From the NCBI GenBank assembly GCA_947455995.1, contig CANGQA010000023.1:1-34429 (forward strand): a stretch of DNA of 34,429 nt. The letters run 5' to 3'. The notes beneath the pieces were generated by a model, which was given only the letters and a program-made list of their open reading frames with translations, did no database searches and was not told the DNA's origin. Shown here one piece after another: positions 27,231 to 34,429 of the stretch (positions are counted from its first letter, which is position 1; each line of letters starts with the position of its first letter). The translations under genes and the position numbers were made by a program. Source of the DNA: Hyphomicrobiales bacterium. Lineage in GTDB: Bacteria > Pseudomonadota > Alphaproteobacteria > Rhizobiales > Beijerinckiaceae.

Positions 27231-27259
27231 TATATCGGCGAAGCCTTGCCCAAAAACAA
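27231..27259 (-). promoter_or_regulatory. Promoter of the SRP RNA gene
   Basis: Read leftward, TTGTTT (27254-27259) and GATATA (27231-27236) are separated by 17 bases. Initiation six to seven bases downstream would fall at about 27224, at the base of the SRP RNA stem, which fits the RNA's expected 5' end. Confidence 0.55.
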
Positions 27260-27439
27260 GCACCGAGATGCTTTTTACGTCTTGTTTCAGCGGTTTCCTC
27301 CCAACAAAAAAAGATGACAGCCGCTGTTTTTTACGACAAGAAGCGCAGCAGACTGTCGCGAGCGCAAATTCTCAAGCAATTTTTGGGTTTCAAACAGTCC
27401 TTTGGTTCACTCCCGAACCCCATTTGAGAGGATGTCGGC

Positions 27440-28399
27440 ATGATCATTCGCCCGCACAACAGCCCCCGCGCCGAACGTTCGGCAGGTCTGGGCTATGCCA
27501 CCAATCCGCTCGATCGGTTGGGCCAATATCGCGATCATCCGGAAAAACATGCCGAGTTCTGGGCCGATCCAACCAAGCATCTGGTGGTTTTTGAAGGCGA
27601 TATACCCTTGTTGCGGCTTGTTGACGGTGTCCATTCGCCGTTTTTCAACGATCATCAGGTCGCTGGCCTCACACCCGCTCTGGAAACAATTTTTCTTGGA
27701 ATCCTCAGCCAAACACCGGTTTTTGCGCTGAACCTGCCACCGCGTCCCGCCGATACCGGGCAGACCGACGAAGGCCTCTTTTCGCTCGATTTGCGCTCTG
27801 TCGCCGTCCAGGGCTTGCTTCCAGCGGACGAGCTAGGGATTCTCGCTCAGGCCAAAAGCCTGTTGTCATGGCACAAGAGCCATCCTTTCTGCGCGCAATG
27901 TGGTGCCAAAACCGAATCAGCTTCTGCGGGCTGGAAGCGGCAATGCACCGGCTGTCAGGCCCAGCATTTCCCCCGCACCGATCCTGTCTCCATCATGCTA
28001 CTGGTCAAAGGAGACCGTTGCGTTCTCGGGCGGCAGGCGCGTTTTGTCGCCAATTCCTATTCCTGTCTGGCTGGATTTATCGAACCGGGCGAAACGCTGG
28101 AAGACGCGGTGCGCCGCGAATTGTTCGAGGAAGCCGGAATCGAGACCGGAAAAGTTCGTTATCTGTCCTGCCAGCCCTGGCCGTTTCCCTCATCCCTGAT
28201 GATCGGATGTCTGGCCGAGGCGATCAGCGAGAAGCTGACCATCGATTTTGACGAATTGGAGGATGCGCGCTGGTTCAGCCGCGAGGAGGTCAAGGGCATG
28301 TTGACCCGCACCCATCCCGACGGCCTGATCTGCCCACCCCCCATCGCCATTGCCAATAGCCTGATGCACGCATGGGCTTTTGATGGCGAAACACCCTAA
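27440..28399 (+). CDS. nudC: NAD(+) diphosphatase / RNA decapping Nudix hydrolase
   Basis: A 319-residue Nudix enzyme that cleaves NADH to NMNH and AMP, and in E. coli removes NAD caps from RNA. The zinc ribbon is FCAQC...QCTGC, followed by FPRTDPVSIML. The Nudix box is GFIEPGETLEDAVRRELFEE (with AGIE after it), and the NADH-specific motif SCQPWPFPSSLMIG follows. GAGAGGA lies nine bases before the ATG. It is divergent from ffs-dnaX across about 210 bases. No clear terminator follows in the 87 bases before pheA. Confidence 0.95.
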   Translation: MIIRPHNSPRAERSAGLGYATNPLDRLGQYRDHPEKHAEFWADPTKHLVVFEGDIPLLRLVDGVHSPFFNDHQVAGLTPALETIFLGILSQTPVFALNLPPRPADTGQTDEGLFSLDLRSVAVQGLLPADELGILAQAKSLLSWHKSHPFCAQCGAKTESASAGWKRQCTGCQAQHFPRTDPVSIMLLVKGDRCVLGRQARFVANSYSCLAGFIEPGETLEDAVRRELFEEAGIETGKVRYLSCQPWPFPSSLMIGCLAEAISEKLTIDFDELEDARWFSREEVKGMLTRTHPDGLICPPPIAIANSLMHAWAFDGETP

Positions 28400-28486
28400 A
28401 CAGCAGAACAAGACCACCCTTGGAGGGAGCATCGGCGATTTTTCAGGTTCCGAAGCCCTTAATGGCCCTAAAACCCGCTAAAAGTC

Positions 28487-29359
28487 TTACTCTGCCTGTT
28501 CGGCCGCTTTTTTCTGGGTTTCAATCCGGAAAGCATGGGCGCGGTAACAGCCCAAAATGCGCACTTCCTTCGAGAAGAAGGCCAATTCCTCGATCGCCCG
28601 CTTCACATGCGTATCATCGGGGTGGCCATCGACATCGGCGAGGAACTGCGTGGCAGCAAATTCGCCTTCCACCATATAGCTTTCAAGCTTGGTCATATTG
28701 ACGCCATTGGTGGCGAAGCCGCCCAAGGCCTTGTAAAGCGCGGCTGGGACGTTGCGAACACGGAACACGAAAGTGGTCACCAACGCCTCTTCACTGCGCG
28801 GAGCCCAATCGGGGGTTTTGGACAGGACCACGAAGCGGGTGGTGTTGTGGGTTTCATCCTCGACATCGGCAGCCAGCACATCCAGCCCGTAAATATCGGC
28901 GGCGAGGGCTGTAGCCAGCGAGGCTTTGGACGGATCACCCCATTCGGCCACTTCACGCGCCGAACCCGCGGTATCGCCAGCGACAACCGGCTTCAGACCG
29001 TATTTCCGGATGATCTTGCGACATTGGCCGAGGGCATGGACATGGCTATGGACGGATTTAAGTCCCGCGATGCTTGCCCCTTTCAGACCCAACAACTGGA
29101 AATGGATCGGCAAAAAATATTCACCGACAATATGAAGGCCAGAGCGCGGCAGAAAATGATGGATATCAGCCACACGACCGGCGATTGAATTTTCGATGGG
29201 AATCATTCCCAAAGCTGCCGTCCCGTCGGTGATGGCAGCAAAAGCATCCTCGAACGAGGCGCAAGGCAGCGGCGTCCAGTCCGGATAGACATCACGGCAT
29301 GCAATGTCGGAATTGGCCCCGGGTTCACCCTGGTAGGCGATCATGCGATTGGTCGACAT
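28487..29359 (-). CDS. pheA: Prephenate dehydratase with ACT domain
   Basis: A 290-residue monofunctional prephenate dehydratase, making phenylpyruvate for phenylalanine. It starts with AYQGEPGANSD; the catalytic threonine is in NTTRF. The ACT regulatory domain follows, with KLESYM in place of the ESRP allosteric motif, and the GALxxAL region reads VPAALYKALGGFA. There is no chorismate mutase domain. It is downstream of kdsB on the same strand with a gap of about 50 bases. The start could also be MPMST at 29365. Confidence 0.94.
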   Translation of the reverse strand: MSTNRMIAYQGEPGANSDIACRDVYPDWTPLPCASFEDAFAAITDGTAALGMIPIENSIAGRVADIHHFLPRSGLHIVGEYFLPIHFQLLGLKGASIAGLKSVHSHVHALGQCRKIIRKYGLKPVVAGDTAGSAREVAEWGDPSKASLATALAADIYGLDVLAADVEDETHNTTRFVVLSKTPDWAPRSEEALVTTFVFRVRNVPAALYKALGGFATNGVNMTKLESYMVEGEFAATQFLADVDGHPDDTHVKRAIEELAFFSKEVRILGCYRAHAFRIETQKKAAEQAE

Positions 29360-29408
29360 CGGCAAGTCCTTTATTCATCACCCGCAGGATTTTGGATCCA
29401 AGAAGGTT

Positions 29409-30155
29409 TCAATGTGTTTTGCGGCGGGCAGCCAGAATCGCGCGAGCGCGTTCAAGATCATGCGGTGTATCGACGCCGAGCGGCACATCATCCACCAGGA
29501 CGGCATCAATCCGCATTCCGGCTTCGAGCGCACGCAGTTGTTCGAGCCGCTCACGTTTTTCCAGCGTCGAAGGCTGCAGACCGACAAATCGGGCCAAAGC
29601 TTTGCGCCGCCAGGCATAAAGCCCGATATGATGATAGAGTGGGCCATCCCCCCATGGTGCGGTGGCGCGGGTGAAATACAAGGCCCGGAAGGTGCGCTCG
29701 CCATTCGGGCTGAGAACCGGCTTCACGACATTCGAATCGTTGCGTTCCTCCTCGCGGGTGATTTCAACCACCAATGTTGCCAGATCGACATGCGGGTCCG
29801 ACAATGGCACAATCGAAGCGGCTATTGCCTTGGGGTCTATAGTCGGCAAATCCCCCTGCACGTTGACAATCACATCGTGGTAGCCTTCTGGATCAAATTG
29901 CTCGATCGCCTCGAAAATCCGGTCTGAACCTGAGGGATGATCGGAGCGGGTCAGCACCGCAATGCCACCAACCAATTCAATTGCTTTGACAATTTCCGGT
30001 TCGTCGGTCGCAACGACGACGGGACCGAGTGCGGCTTCCACCGCACGGCGCCAGACATGGACAATCATCGGCTCGCCTAAAATATCGGCCAAAGGCTTGT
30101 TGGGCAGTCGCATCGAGGCCATTCTGGCCGGTATCAGCACAATAGGATCTGACAT
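29409..30155 (-). CDS. kdsB: 3-deoxy-manno-octulosonate cytidylyltransferase (CMP-Kdo synthetase)
   Basis: A 248-residue enzyme that activates Kdo for lipopolysaccharide core synthesis. The nucleotide-binding start [18 protein letters not shown], the [10 protein letters not shown] motif and [12 protein letters not shown] are characteristic. The frame opens at 30200, but homologues begin at [11 protein letters not shown], so 30155 is used. It is the first gene of a kdsB-pheA pair and is divergent from cycM across about 200 bases. Confidence 0.95.
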   Translation of the reverse strand: MSDPIVLIPARMASMRLPNKPLADILGEPMIVHVWRRAVEAALGPVVVATDEPEIVKAIELVGGIAVLTRSDHPSGSDRIFEAIEQFDPEGYHDVIVNVQGDLPTIDPKAIAASIVPLSDPHVDLATLVVEITREEERNDSNVVKPVLSPNGERTFRALYFTRATAPWGDGPLYHHIGLYAWRRKALARFVGLQPSTLEKRERLEQLRALEAGMRIDAVLVDDVPLGVDTPHDLERARAILAARRKTH

Positions 30156-30353
30156 CTTTTGTCCAAAAAGGTTGATTCGGGGGTTCAGCATAAGTATCAA
30201 CGGTATAAATGCTTATACGAGTTGCCAAGCAGACGGCAAAGCGGGTAATCAGTCGATGATCAAAAAACATGGACCAAAATATAAAGTGTGATAATTGAAA
30301 TGTCGCATCGCCAATGAATGGCAGAATGCGCGGGGACGTTGCGGAGCTTGAGC

Positions 30354-30905
30354 ATGGATTCGTTCGAACTGAACAAGATCGCTGGCGGATTGCTGGCAAC
30401 ACTGTTGTTTGCCATGGGAGTTGGCATCGTTGCTGACACCCTTTTCAAGCCGAAAGCACCGTTGGTGGCGGGCTATGCCCTCCCAGCGGCCGAAGCAGCA
30501 GGATCGGCAGCACCGGCCGCTGCCGCCGCGCCAGCCGAACCCATGCCCGTTCGTCTGGCCAAGGGCGACCTGAAAAAAGGCGAAACCAACATAAAGGCTT
30601 GCACGGCTTGCCATTCCCTCGAAAAAGGCGGCCCCAACAAGGTCGGACCTACGCTTTATGGCGTCGTCGACCGGGCCAAGGGCGCTGCTGCCGGCTTTAA
30701 CTATTCAGCCGGGATCAAGGAACGCGCCGCCAAGGGCGAAAAATGGGATTACGAATCTCTCGATGCCTTTATCACAGCCCCCAAGGGCTATATCGCGAGC
30801 ACGATGATGGGCTATGCAGGTCTGCCAGATCCCGCCAAACGTGCAGATTTGCTGGTTTACCTGCGTTCACTCTCTGATAATCCAGCGCCGTTGCCAGCCC
30901 AGTAA
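30354..30905 (+). CDS. Membrane-anchored cytochrome c (CycM-like)
   Basis: A 183-residue class I cytochrome c with an uncleaved N-terminal membrane anchor (about residues 7-27) and an Ala/Pro-rich periplasmic linker (about 44-64). The haem motif is CTACH (C83, C86, H87), followed by GPTLYGV. The axial methionine is M152 in MMGYAGL. This layout matches CycM/cytochrome c552, the electron carrier to aa3 oxidase in rhizobia and Paracoccus. The start at 30354 has GGAG nearby. It is monocistronic, ending in a strong terminator. Confidence 0.92.
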   Translation: MDSFELNKIAGGLLATLLFAMGVGIVADTLFKPKAPLVAGYALPAAEAAGSAAPAAAAAPAEPMPVRLAKGDLKKGETNIKACTACHSLEKGGPNKVGPTLYGVVDRAKGAAAGFNYSAGIKERAAKGEKWDYESLDAFITAPKGYIASTMMGYAGLPDPAKRADLLVYLRSLSDNPAPLPAQ

Positions 30906-30932
30906 GCAGCGCGAGCGGCGAAACGAACAAAC

Positions 30933-30959
30933 AAAAGGCCGGGGAAACCCGGCCTTTTT
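30933..30959. terminator. Bidirectional terminator between cycM and infC
   Basis: A perfect stem GGCCGGG/CCCGGCC closes a GAAA tetraloop, with A residues on the left and T residues on the right. It sits between convergent genes (stops at 30905 and 30994) and has T-runs in both readings, so it can serve both. Confidence 0.9.
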
Positions 30960-30993
30960 CATACATATTGGACAAAGTGATAAGATTTGCCGG

Positions 30994-31536
30994 TCAGCGC
31001 GGCGCCATGATCATGACCATCTGGCGACCTTCAAGCATAGGTTCTGTCTCGATCTTCGACACATCGACCATTTCGGCCTTCACGCGCTCGAGCAATTTCG
31101 TACCCAATTCCTGATGTGCCATTTCACGGCCACGGAACCGCAGGGTGATCTTGACCTTGTCGCCTTCCTCGAAGAAACGGCGAACGGCCTTCATCTTCAC
31201 TTCATAGTCATGGTCATCAATGCCTGGACGCAGCTTGATTTCCTTTACTTCGACGGTTTTCTGCTTCTTGCGTGCTTCGGCCGCTTTTTTCTGCTGTTCG
31301 AACTTGAACTTGCCGTAATCCAGGATCTTGCACACAGGCGGCTCGGCATTGGGGGAAATTTCGACCAGATCCAGTCCGGCCTCTTCCGCCAACTTCAGTG
31401 CGTCAAAGTAAGACACGACACCTTTATTAGCACCTGTCTCGTCAATCAGTTGCACATCACGTACACCACGGATATCGCGGTTAGCGCGGGGGCCGTCCTT
31501 TTGTGGAACCGGCGCTGTCCTTATCGGTCTGCGAAT
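30994..31536 (-). CDS. infC: Translation initiation factor IF-3
   Basis: A 180-residue initiation factor with both halves: the N-terminal domain ([32 protein letters not shown]) and the C-terminal domain ([31 protein letters not shown]). The start is assigned to ATT at 31536 rather than ATG at 31545: the AGGAG Shine-Dalgarno (31546-31550) directly touches the ATG but lies nine bases from the ATT, and IF-3 genes classically use AUU for self-control. Both are in frame and differ by three residues. It is monocistronic in this window, with rpmI and rplT not adjacent. Confidence 0.95.
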   Translation of the reverse strand: MRRPIRTAPVPQKDGPRANRDIRGVRDVQLIDETGANKGVVSYFDALKLAEEAGLDLVEISPNAEPPVCKILDYGKFKFEQQKKAAEARKKQKTVEVKEIKLRPGIDDHDYEVKMKAVRRFFEEGDKVKITLRFRGREMAHQELGTKLLERVKAEMVDVSKIETEPMLEGRQMVMIMAPR

Positions 31537-31618
31537 GGCCTTCATCTCCTCTGATCAGGCTGCGGAGGCTCCATTGTGGAGGGATAACCGCTCACCCTGA
31601 ATTTTTCTATCAATTTTG

Positions 31619-31647
31619 GAAATTCGCATAAGTTTTGACGTTGTCAA
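31619..31647 (-). promoter_or_regulatory. Probable infC promoter
   Basis: Read leftward, a perfect -35 TTGACA (31642-31647) is followed after 17 bases by a poor -10 AATTTC (31619-31624). The -35 lies in a small palindrome TTGACAACGTCAA (31635-31647). The leader would be about 75 bases. A small hairpin CTCCA-CAA-TGGAG (31569-31581) lies in it. Confidence 0.45.
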
Positions 31648-31659
31648 CACCCGTGTTGG

Positions 31660-32871
31660 TCAATCGCCAAAAAGTTCTGCATAGATGGACAGAGTATCAC
31701 CAACCATCCGATCAAGCGAAAAGTATTTTTCAACGTGTTTACGGGCCCGATTGGCCAGCGCATCACGTCCCGAAGCACCCAAAAACAACGCCTCGGTCAG
31801 GGCGTGGGCTAAAGCATCCGAATCATTGGGGGGGATACGCCAACCCGAGCGCTCGCGCGCCGGCACTTCGGGCGGGGCCAGCACGGTTTCGGGAACAGCC
31901 CCCAATTCGCTGACAATCACCGGCGTGCCCATGGCCTGAGCCTCCACCGCAGAGCGCCCAAAGGCTTCGGGTTCTATCGAGGGAACCGTCACCACCGAAG
32001 CAGCCATGAAGGCGGCGGGCATGTCCGAGCAGTGCCCGACCCGCAACACACTGGTGGCAAGCCCAAGCTGGCTGATTCGCTGGTCAAGCTGGCGCACATA
32101 ATTGTCGCGCCCCTGCGGATCACCTGCCAGCACAGCAACCACATCGTCATGTCCCTGCTGTTTCAGCTTGGCCATGGCATCAATGAGCACCAGCTGGCCT
32201 TTCCAATTGGTCAGACGGGCCGCCAGCAACACAACTCTCTGATGGGGCTGGATGTTCCATGCGCGGCGCAAACGGTCGATCCGCTCAGGCTGGATGGCGG
32301 CAGGGGTAAAGACCTGCAGGTCGGTGCCGCGATGGATCACCCGCAACCGTTCATCATAGACACCGTGGGCCTGCTGGATGAGTCCCGCTGTGTAATGCGA
32401 ATTGGCAATCACGGCATCACCGCGCACCATGACCGAATTATAGAAACGTTTGATCGACGACTGGCCCGAATAGCTGCCGTGATATGTCGTGACAAACGGA
32501 ATGCCGAGAATACGCGCTGCGGCCAGCGCACTCCATGCCGGAGCGCGTGAACGGGCATGGATCAGATCGACACCTTCAGCGCGGCATAGATTGCACAGAC
32601 GAAAAATATTGAGGGCCATTGTCACCGGATTTTTCGATTTAACCGGCAAAAGCACCGAAATACCGCCTTTAGCCTGCAATTCCGCGACCAGTCGGCCACC
32701 CTGACTGGCCACCAGCGCACGCGCGCCAACAGCGGCAAGCCCTGCAGCGATATCAATGGCTGTACGCTCGGCACCACCGGCATCAAGCTCCGGCACCACT
32801 TGAAGAACCGTTCTGCCGCTTAAAGGCGAAGCGCTAGAACGAACAAAACTGGTCGATGTGGCATAACGCAT
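31660..32871 (-). CDS. Glycosyltransferase family 4
   Basis: A 403-residue GT-B fold retaining glycosyltransferase. The N-terminal half has the glycine-rich acceptor loop VVPELDAGGAERTAIDIAAG, and the C-terminal half has the donor-binding EPEAFGRSAVEAQAMG, the family's E-x7-E region. No signal or membrane segment is seen, so it acts in the cytoplasm or at the inner membrane face. The donor and acceptor sugars are unknown. Lipopolysaccharide core or a surface polysaccharide is plausible given kdsB and the phosphomannomutase, but that is inference. No transport or polymerase gene is beside it. Confidence 0.88.
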   Translation of the reverse strand: MRYATSTSFVRSSASPLSGRTVLQVVPELDAGGAERTAIDIAAGLAAVGARALVASQGGRLVAELQAKGGISVLLPVKSKNPVTMALNIFRLCNLCRAEGVDLIHARSRAPAWSALAAARILGIPFVTTYHGSYSGQSSIKRFYNSVMVRGDAVIANSHYTAGLIQQAHGVYDERLRVIHRGTDLQVFTPAAIQPERIDRLRRAWNIQPHQRVVLLAARLTNWKGQLVLIDAMAKLKQQGHDDVVAVLAGDPQGRDNYVRQLDQRISQLGLATSVLRVGHCSDMPAAFMAASVVTVPSIEPEAFGRSAVEAQAMGTPVIVSELGAVPETVLAPPEVPARERSGWRIPPNDSDALAHALTEALFLGASGRDALANRARKHVEKYFSLDRMVGDTLSIYAELFGD

Positions 32872-33016
32872 CCGGACTTTATCTCTTCCTCGTCAATCGG
32901 TACCCGTGGCTGATCCGTCCGGAAACCCCGATATACGGTATTCCGAACGGCTTGGCAGTGTGTCTATCCTGCTCCATGATCAGCCAGTGAATCGGCAATC
33001 AAGGACTAGATGTAGA

Positions 33017-33790
33017 ATGACTGAGCGCAAACCGCAATTTTTGACTGTCGGCACGGGTTATAACGCACGACAGGTTGCCTATCGAACCCATGCCGGACAG
33101 GGCCCGACAGTCGTATGGATCGGTGGCTTTCGCTCGGATATGCAATCGACCAAGGCTCTGGCCCTTGATCACTGGGCACAGCAATGCGGTCAGGCCTATC
33201 TGCGCTTCGACTATTCCGGCAATGGCGAATCAGGCGGTTCTTTCGAGAAAGCCACCCTATCGGATTGGCTTGAAGACGCGCTGGCTGTTATCCGGCATGC
33301 AACAACTGGCCCGCTGATTCTGGTCGGTTCCTCGATGGGGGGATGGATTTCTCTGCTGATCGCCAAAACATTTCAGGCCCAATCAGAGAAACGGCTGAGC
33401 GGACTGGTCCTGATCGCCCCGGCGGTGGATTTTACTGAATTGCTGATGTGGGATTTGTTCAGTGCCGATGTCAAAGCAGCCATCGAGCGCGACGGATTCT
33501 ACATGCACCAATCGGAATATGGCCCCTATCCGATCACGCGTGCCCTGATTGAGGACGGGCGCCGACATTTGCTGTTCGGTGCACCGATCCAGCCAGGTTG
33601 CCCGGTGCATATCCTCCAAGGAATGAAAGATGATCCGGTGCCATGGCCGCATGCCATGAAGCTGGTCGAGCATCTGCCCGACGCGGAGACGGTACTGACC
33701 CTGATTAAAGACGGTGACCACCGCCTGTCACGTCCGCCCGATCTCGAAAAACTGGTCGCAAGCATCGAAGCACTCGCGGCCAGTTCTTAA
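33017..33790 (+). CDS. Alpha/beta hydrolase, ABHD10-like
   Basis: A 257-residue cytoplasmic hydrolase. Nucleophile S106 is in GSSMGG, the acid is D205 or D206 (GMKDDPVP), and the histidine is H235 (DGDHRLSRP). The stretches IGGFRSDMQSTKA and YLRFDYSGNGESGG are close to the ABHD10 (mycophenolic acid acyl-glucuronide esterase, protein de-palmitoylase) pattern. The bacterial role is not known. The start MTERKP at 33017 is preferred over a longer frame from 32906. It is divergent from the glycosyltransferase gene. No terminator is seen after it. Confidence 0.87.
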   Translation: MTERKPQFLTVGTGYNARQVAYRTHAGQGPTVVWIGGFRSDMQSTKALALDHWAQQCGQAYLRFDYSGNGESGGSFEKATLSDWLEDALAVIRHATTGPLILVGSSMGGWISLLIAKTFQAQSEKRLSGLVLIAPAVDFTELLMWDLFSADVKAAIERDGFYMHQSEYGPYPITRALIEDGRRHLLFGAPIQPGCPVHILQGMKDDPVPWPHAMKLVEHLPDAETVLTLIKDGDHRLSRPPDLEKLVASIEALAASS

Positions 33791-33813
33791 ACTCTCTGCG
33801 GCATTTGATCTGT

Positions 33814-34131
33814 TCAATGCAGGCTGAGTGTTTCCAGGTCATTGTTCCAGGCATTGACCTTGGCTGCATCGGCGGAGTCTGTAATGACCAAGGGGGTTCC
33901 ATTGGCTGATAGCAGCACGAAAAGCTCAAGACCTGGTGCTATTTCCGGCGCATTGGGAAACAGTGTGGCGATATCGTCTGATCGCACAGCTTTAACATAA
34001 GCGACTTTGCCATCACCCAACTGGGCGAGTGCCTGTTCGGTGATCATGACGTCCGGGGTGGCAGGTTCGGTCAAGCCATGCCCGATTAACGCGAGTTTGG
34101 CCAATCCGTTCGAGTGATTTTTATTCATCAT
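33814..34131 (-). CDS. DUF1150 family protein
   Basis: A 105-residue protein of unknown function. The core GKVAYVKAVRSDDIATLFPN and LELFVLLSANGTPLVITDS matches DUF1150, a small family that often sits next to Hsp20 genes in alphaproteobacteria. Here it is 87 bases downstream of the Hsp20 stop on the same strand, so a heat-shock transcript is likely. There is no signal peptide. The start is 34131 or 34128. Confidence 0.85.
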   Translation of the reverse strand: MMNKNHSNGLAKLALIGHGLTEPATPDVMITEQALAQLGDGKVAYVKAVRSDDIATLFPNAPEIAPGLELFVLLSANGTPLVITDSADAAKVNAWNNDLETLSLH

Positions 34132-34218
34132 TCTGAATCGTCCTCTGTTCGGGGGGAAGGCGTGATCGCCTCCTGCCCCCGTGATTATCTGATTGCAATA
34201 ATAAAACCGGACGATGCT

Positions 34219-34429
34219 TCAATCTTTGGAAGCAATCTCGATCCGTCGCTGGATCCGTTGCGGCTCGGGCCGGACCAGATCGACACTGAGCAAGCCATGC
34301 GCCAATTCCGCACCCATAACCTCCATACCCTCGACCAGAAGGAAAGTACGCTGGAACTGACGGGCCGCAATGCCACGATGCAAGTAATGGCGTTCCTCGG
34401 TCTCTTCCGATTGCCGGCCATGGATAATC
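34219..34429 (-). CDS. Hsp20 family small heat shock protein, 3' part only
   Basis: Sixty-nine codons of a leftward frame are open to the right edge of the window and end at TGA (34219-34221), so the 5' part is outside. The visible residues read through YLHRGIAARQFQRTF, then GAELAHGLLSVDLVRP, which is the C-terminal half of the alpha-crystallin domain of IbpA-type Hsp20 proteins. The usual C-terminal I-x-I/V motif is represented by IEI. It is a chaperone that holds unfolded proteins. The gene is followed by DUF1150. Confidence 0.88.
   Translation of the reverse strand, partial: IIHGRQSEETEERHYLHRGIAARQFQRTFLLVEGMEVMGAELAHGLLSVDLVRPEPQRIQRRIEIASKD

Noticed and set aside
34185-34421. 78-codon leftward frame at the right edge
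   Set aside because: It is out of frame with the Hsp20 coding sequence that covers the same bases and runs off the window; the Hsp20 frame has recognisable family motifs.

Overview
The window is a chromosomal segment of an alphaproteobacterium. The signs are a PhaR-type polyhydroxyalkanoate regulator next to phaA-phaB and rpmF, a DUF1150 gene beside an Hsp20 gene, a short SRP RNA just upstream of dnaX-ybaB-recR, a membrane-anchored CycM-like cytochrome c, a roughly 500-residue phosphomannomutase of the alphaproteobacterial type, and a complete yejABEF peptide importer. kdsB implies a Kdo-containing lipopolysaccharide, so the cell is Gram-negative. I cannot name the genus. Most of the segment is moderately GC-rich housekeeping DNA. 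I see no insertion sequence, prophage, CRISPR array, tRNA or rRNA.

Layout. Positions 1-528 hold a leftward promoter and leader for a gene outside the window, plus a long leader for a rightward M23 peptidase. Next come an AEC permease, gluQRS (leftward), an AlkA-like DNA glycosylase, a hotdog thioesterase and ispG. ispG converges on an ispA-DUF1345 pair, and a 14-bp tandem repeat contains both stop codons. rpmF has its own terminator. phaR is divergent from phaA-phaB across a 500-bp regulatory gap. Then follow a DMT exporter, a GNAT acetyltransferase with msrA, and a very AT-rich island (about 14.9-15.7 kb) that carries one small orphan membrane protein gene and leads into an intradiol dioxygenase gene. 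From 16.6 to 27.2 kb a long leftward series runs ffs, dnaX, ybaB, recR, yejA, yejB, yejE, yejF, phosphomannomutase, with very short gaps or 4-bp overlaps at several junctions. The right end has nudC, kdsB-pheA, cycM, infC, a GT4 glycosyltransferase, an ABHD10-like hydrolase, DUF1150 and the 3' end of an hsp20 gene that runs off the window.

How the genes work together. ispG and ispA supply isoprenoid precursors (MEP pathway and farnesyl diphosphate). phaA, phaB and phaR make and control (R)-3-hydroxybutyryl-CoA for PHB, with the synthase gene not in this window. dnaX, ybaB, recR and ffs are a conserved replication/repair/secretion neighbourhood, here joined to a peptide importer by overlapping recR-yejA reading frames. 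kdsB, phosphomannomutase and the glycosyltransferase point to envelope polysaccharide synthesis. The M23 peptidase acts on the cell wall.

The parts most worth a second look are the 14-bp tandem repeat at 7002-7071, the AT-rich island with a perfect DnaA box, the likely AUU start of infC, the repeated GCATCATG motif ahead of phaA, and the recR-yejA coupling. No obviously new multi-gene system is visible.
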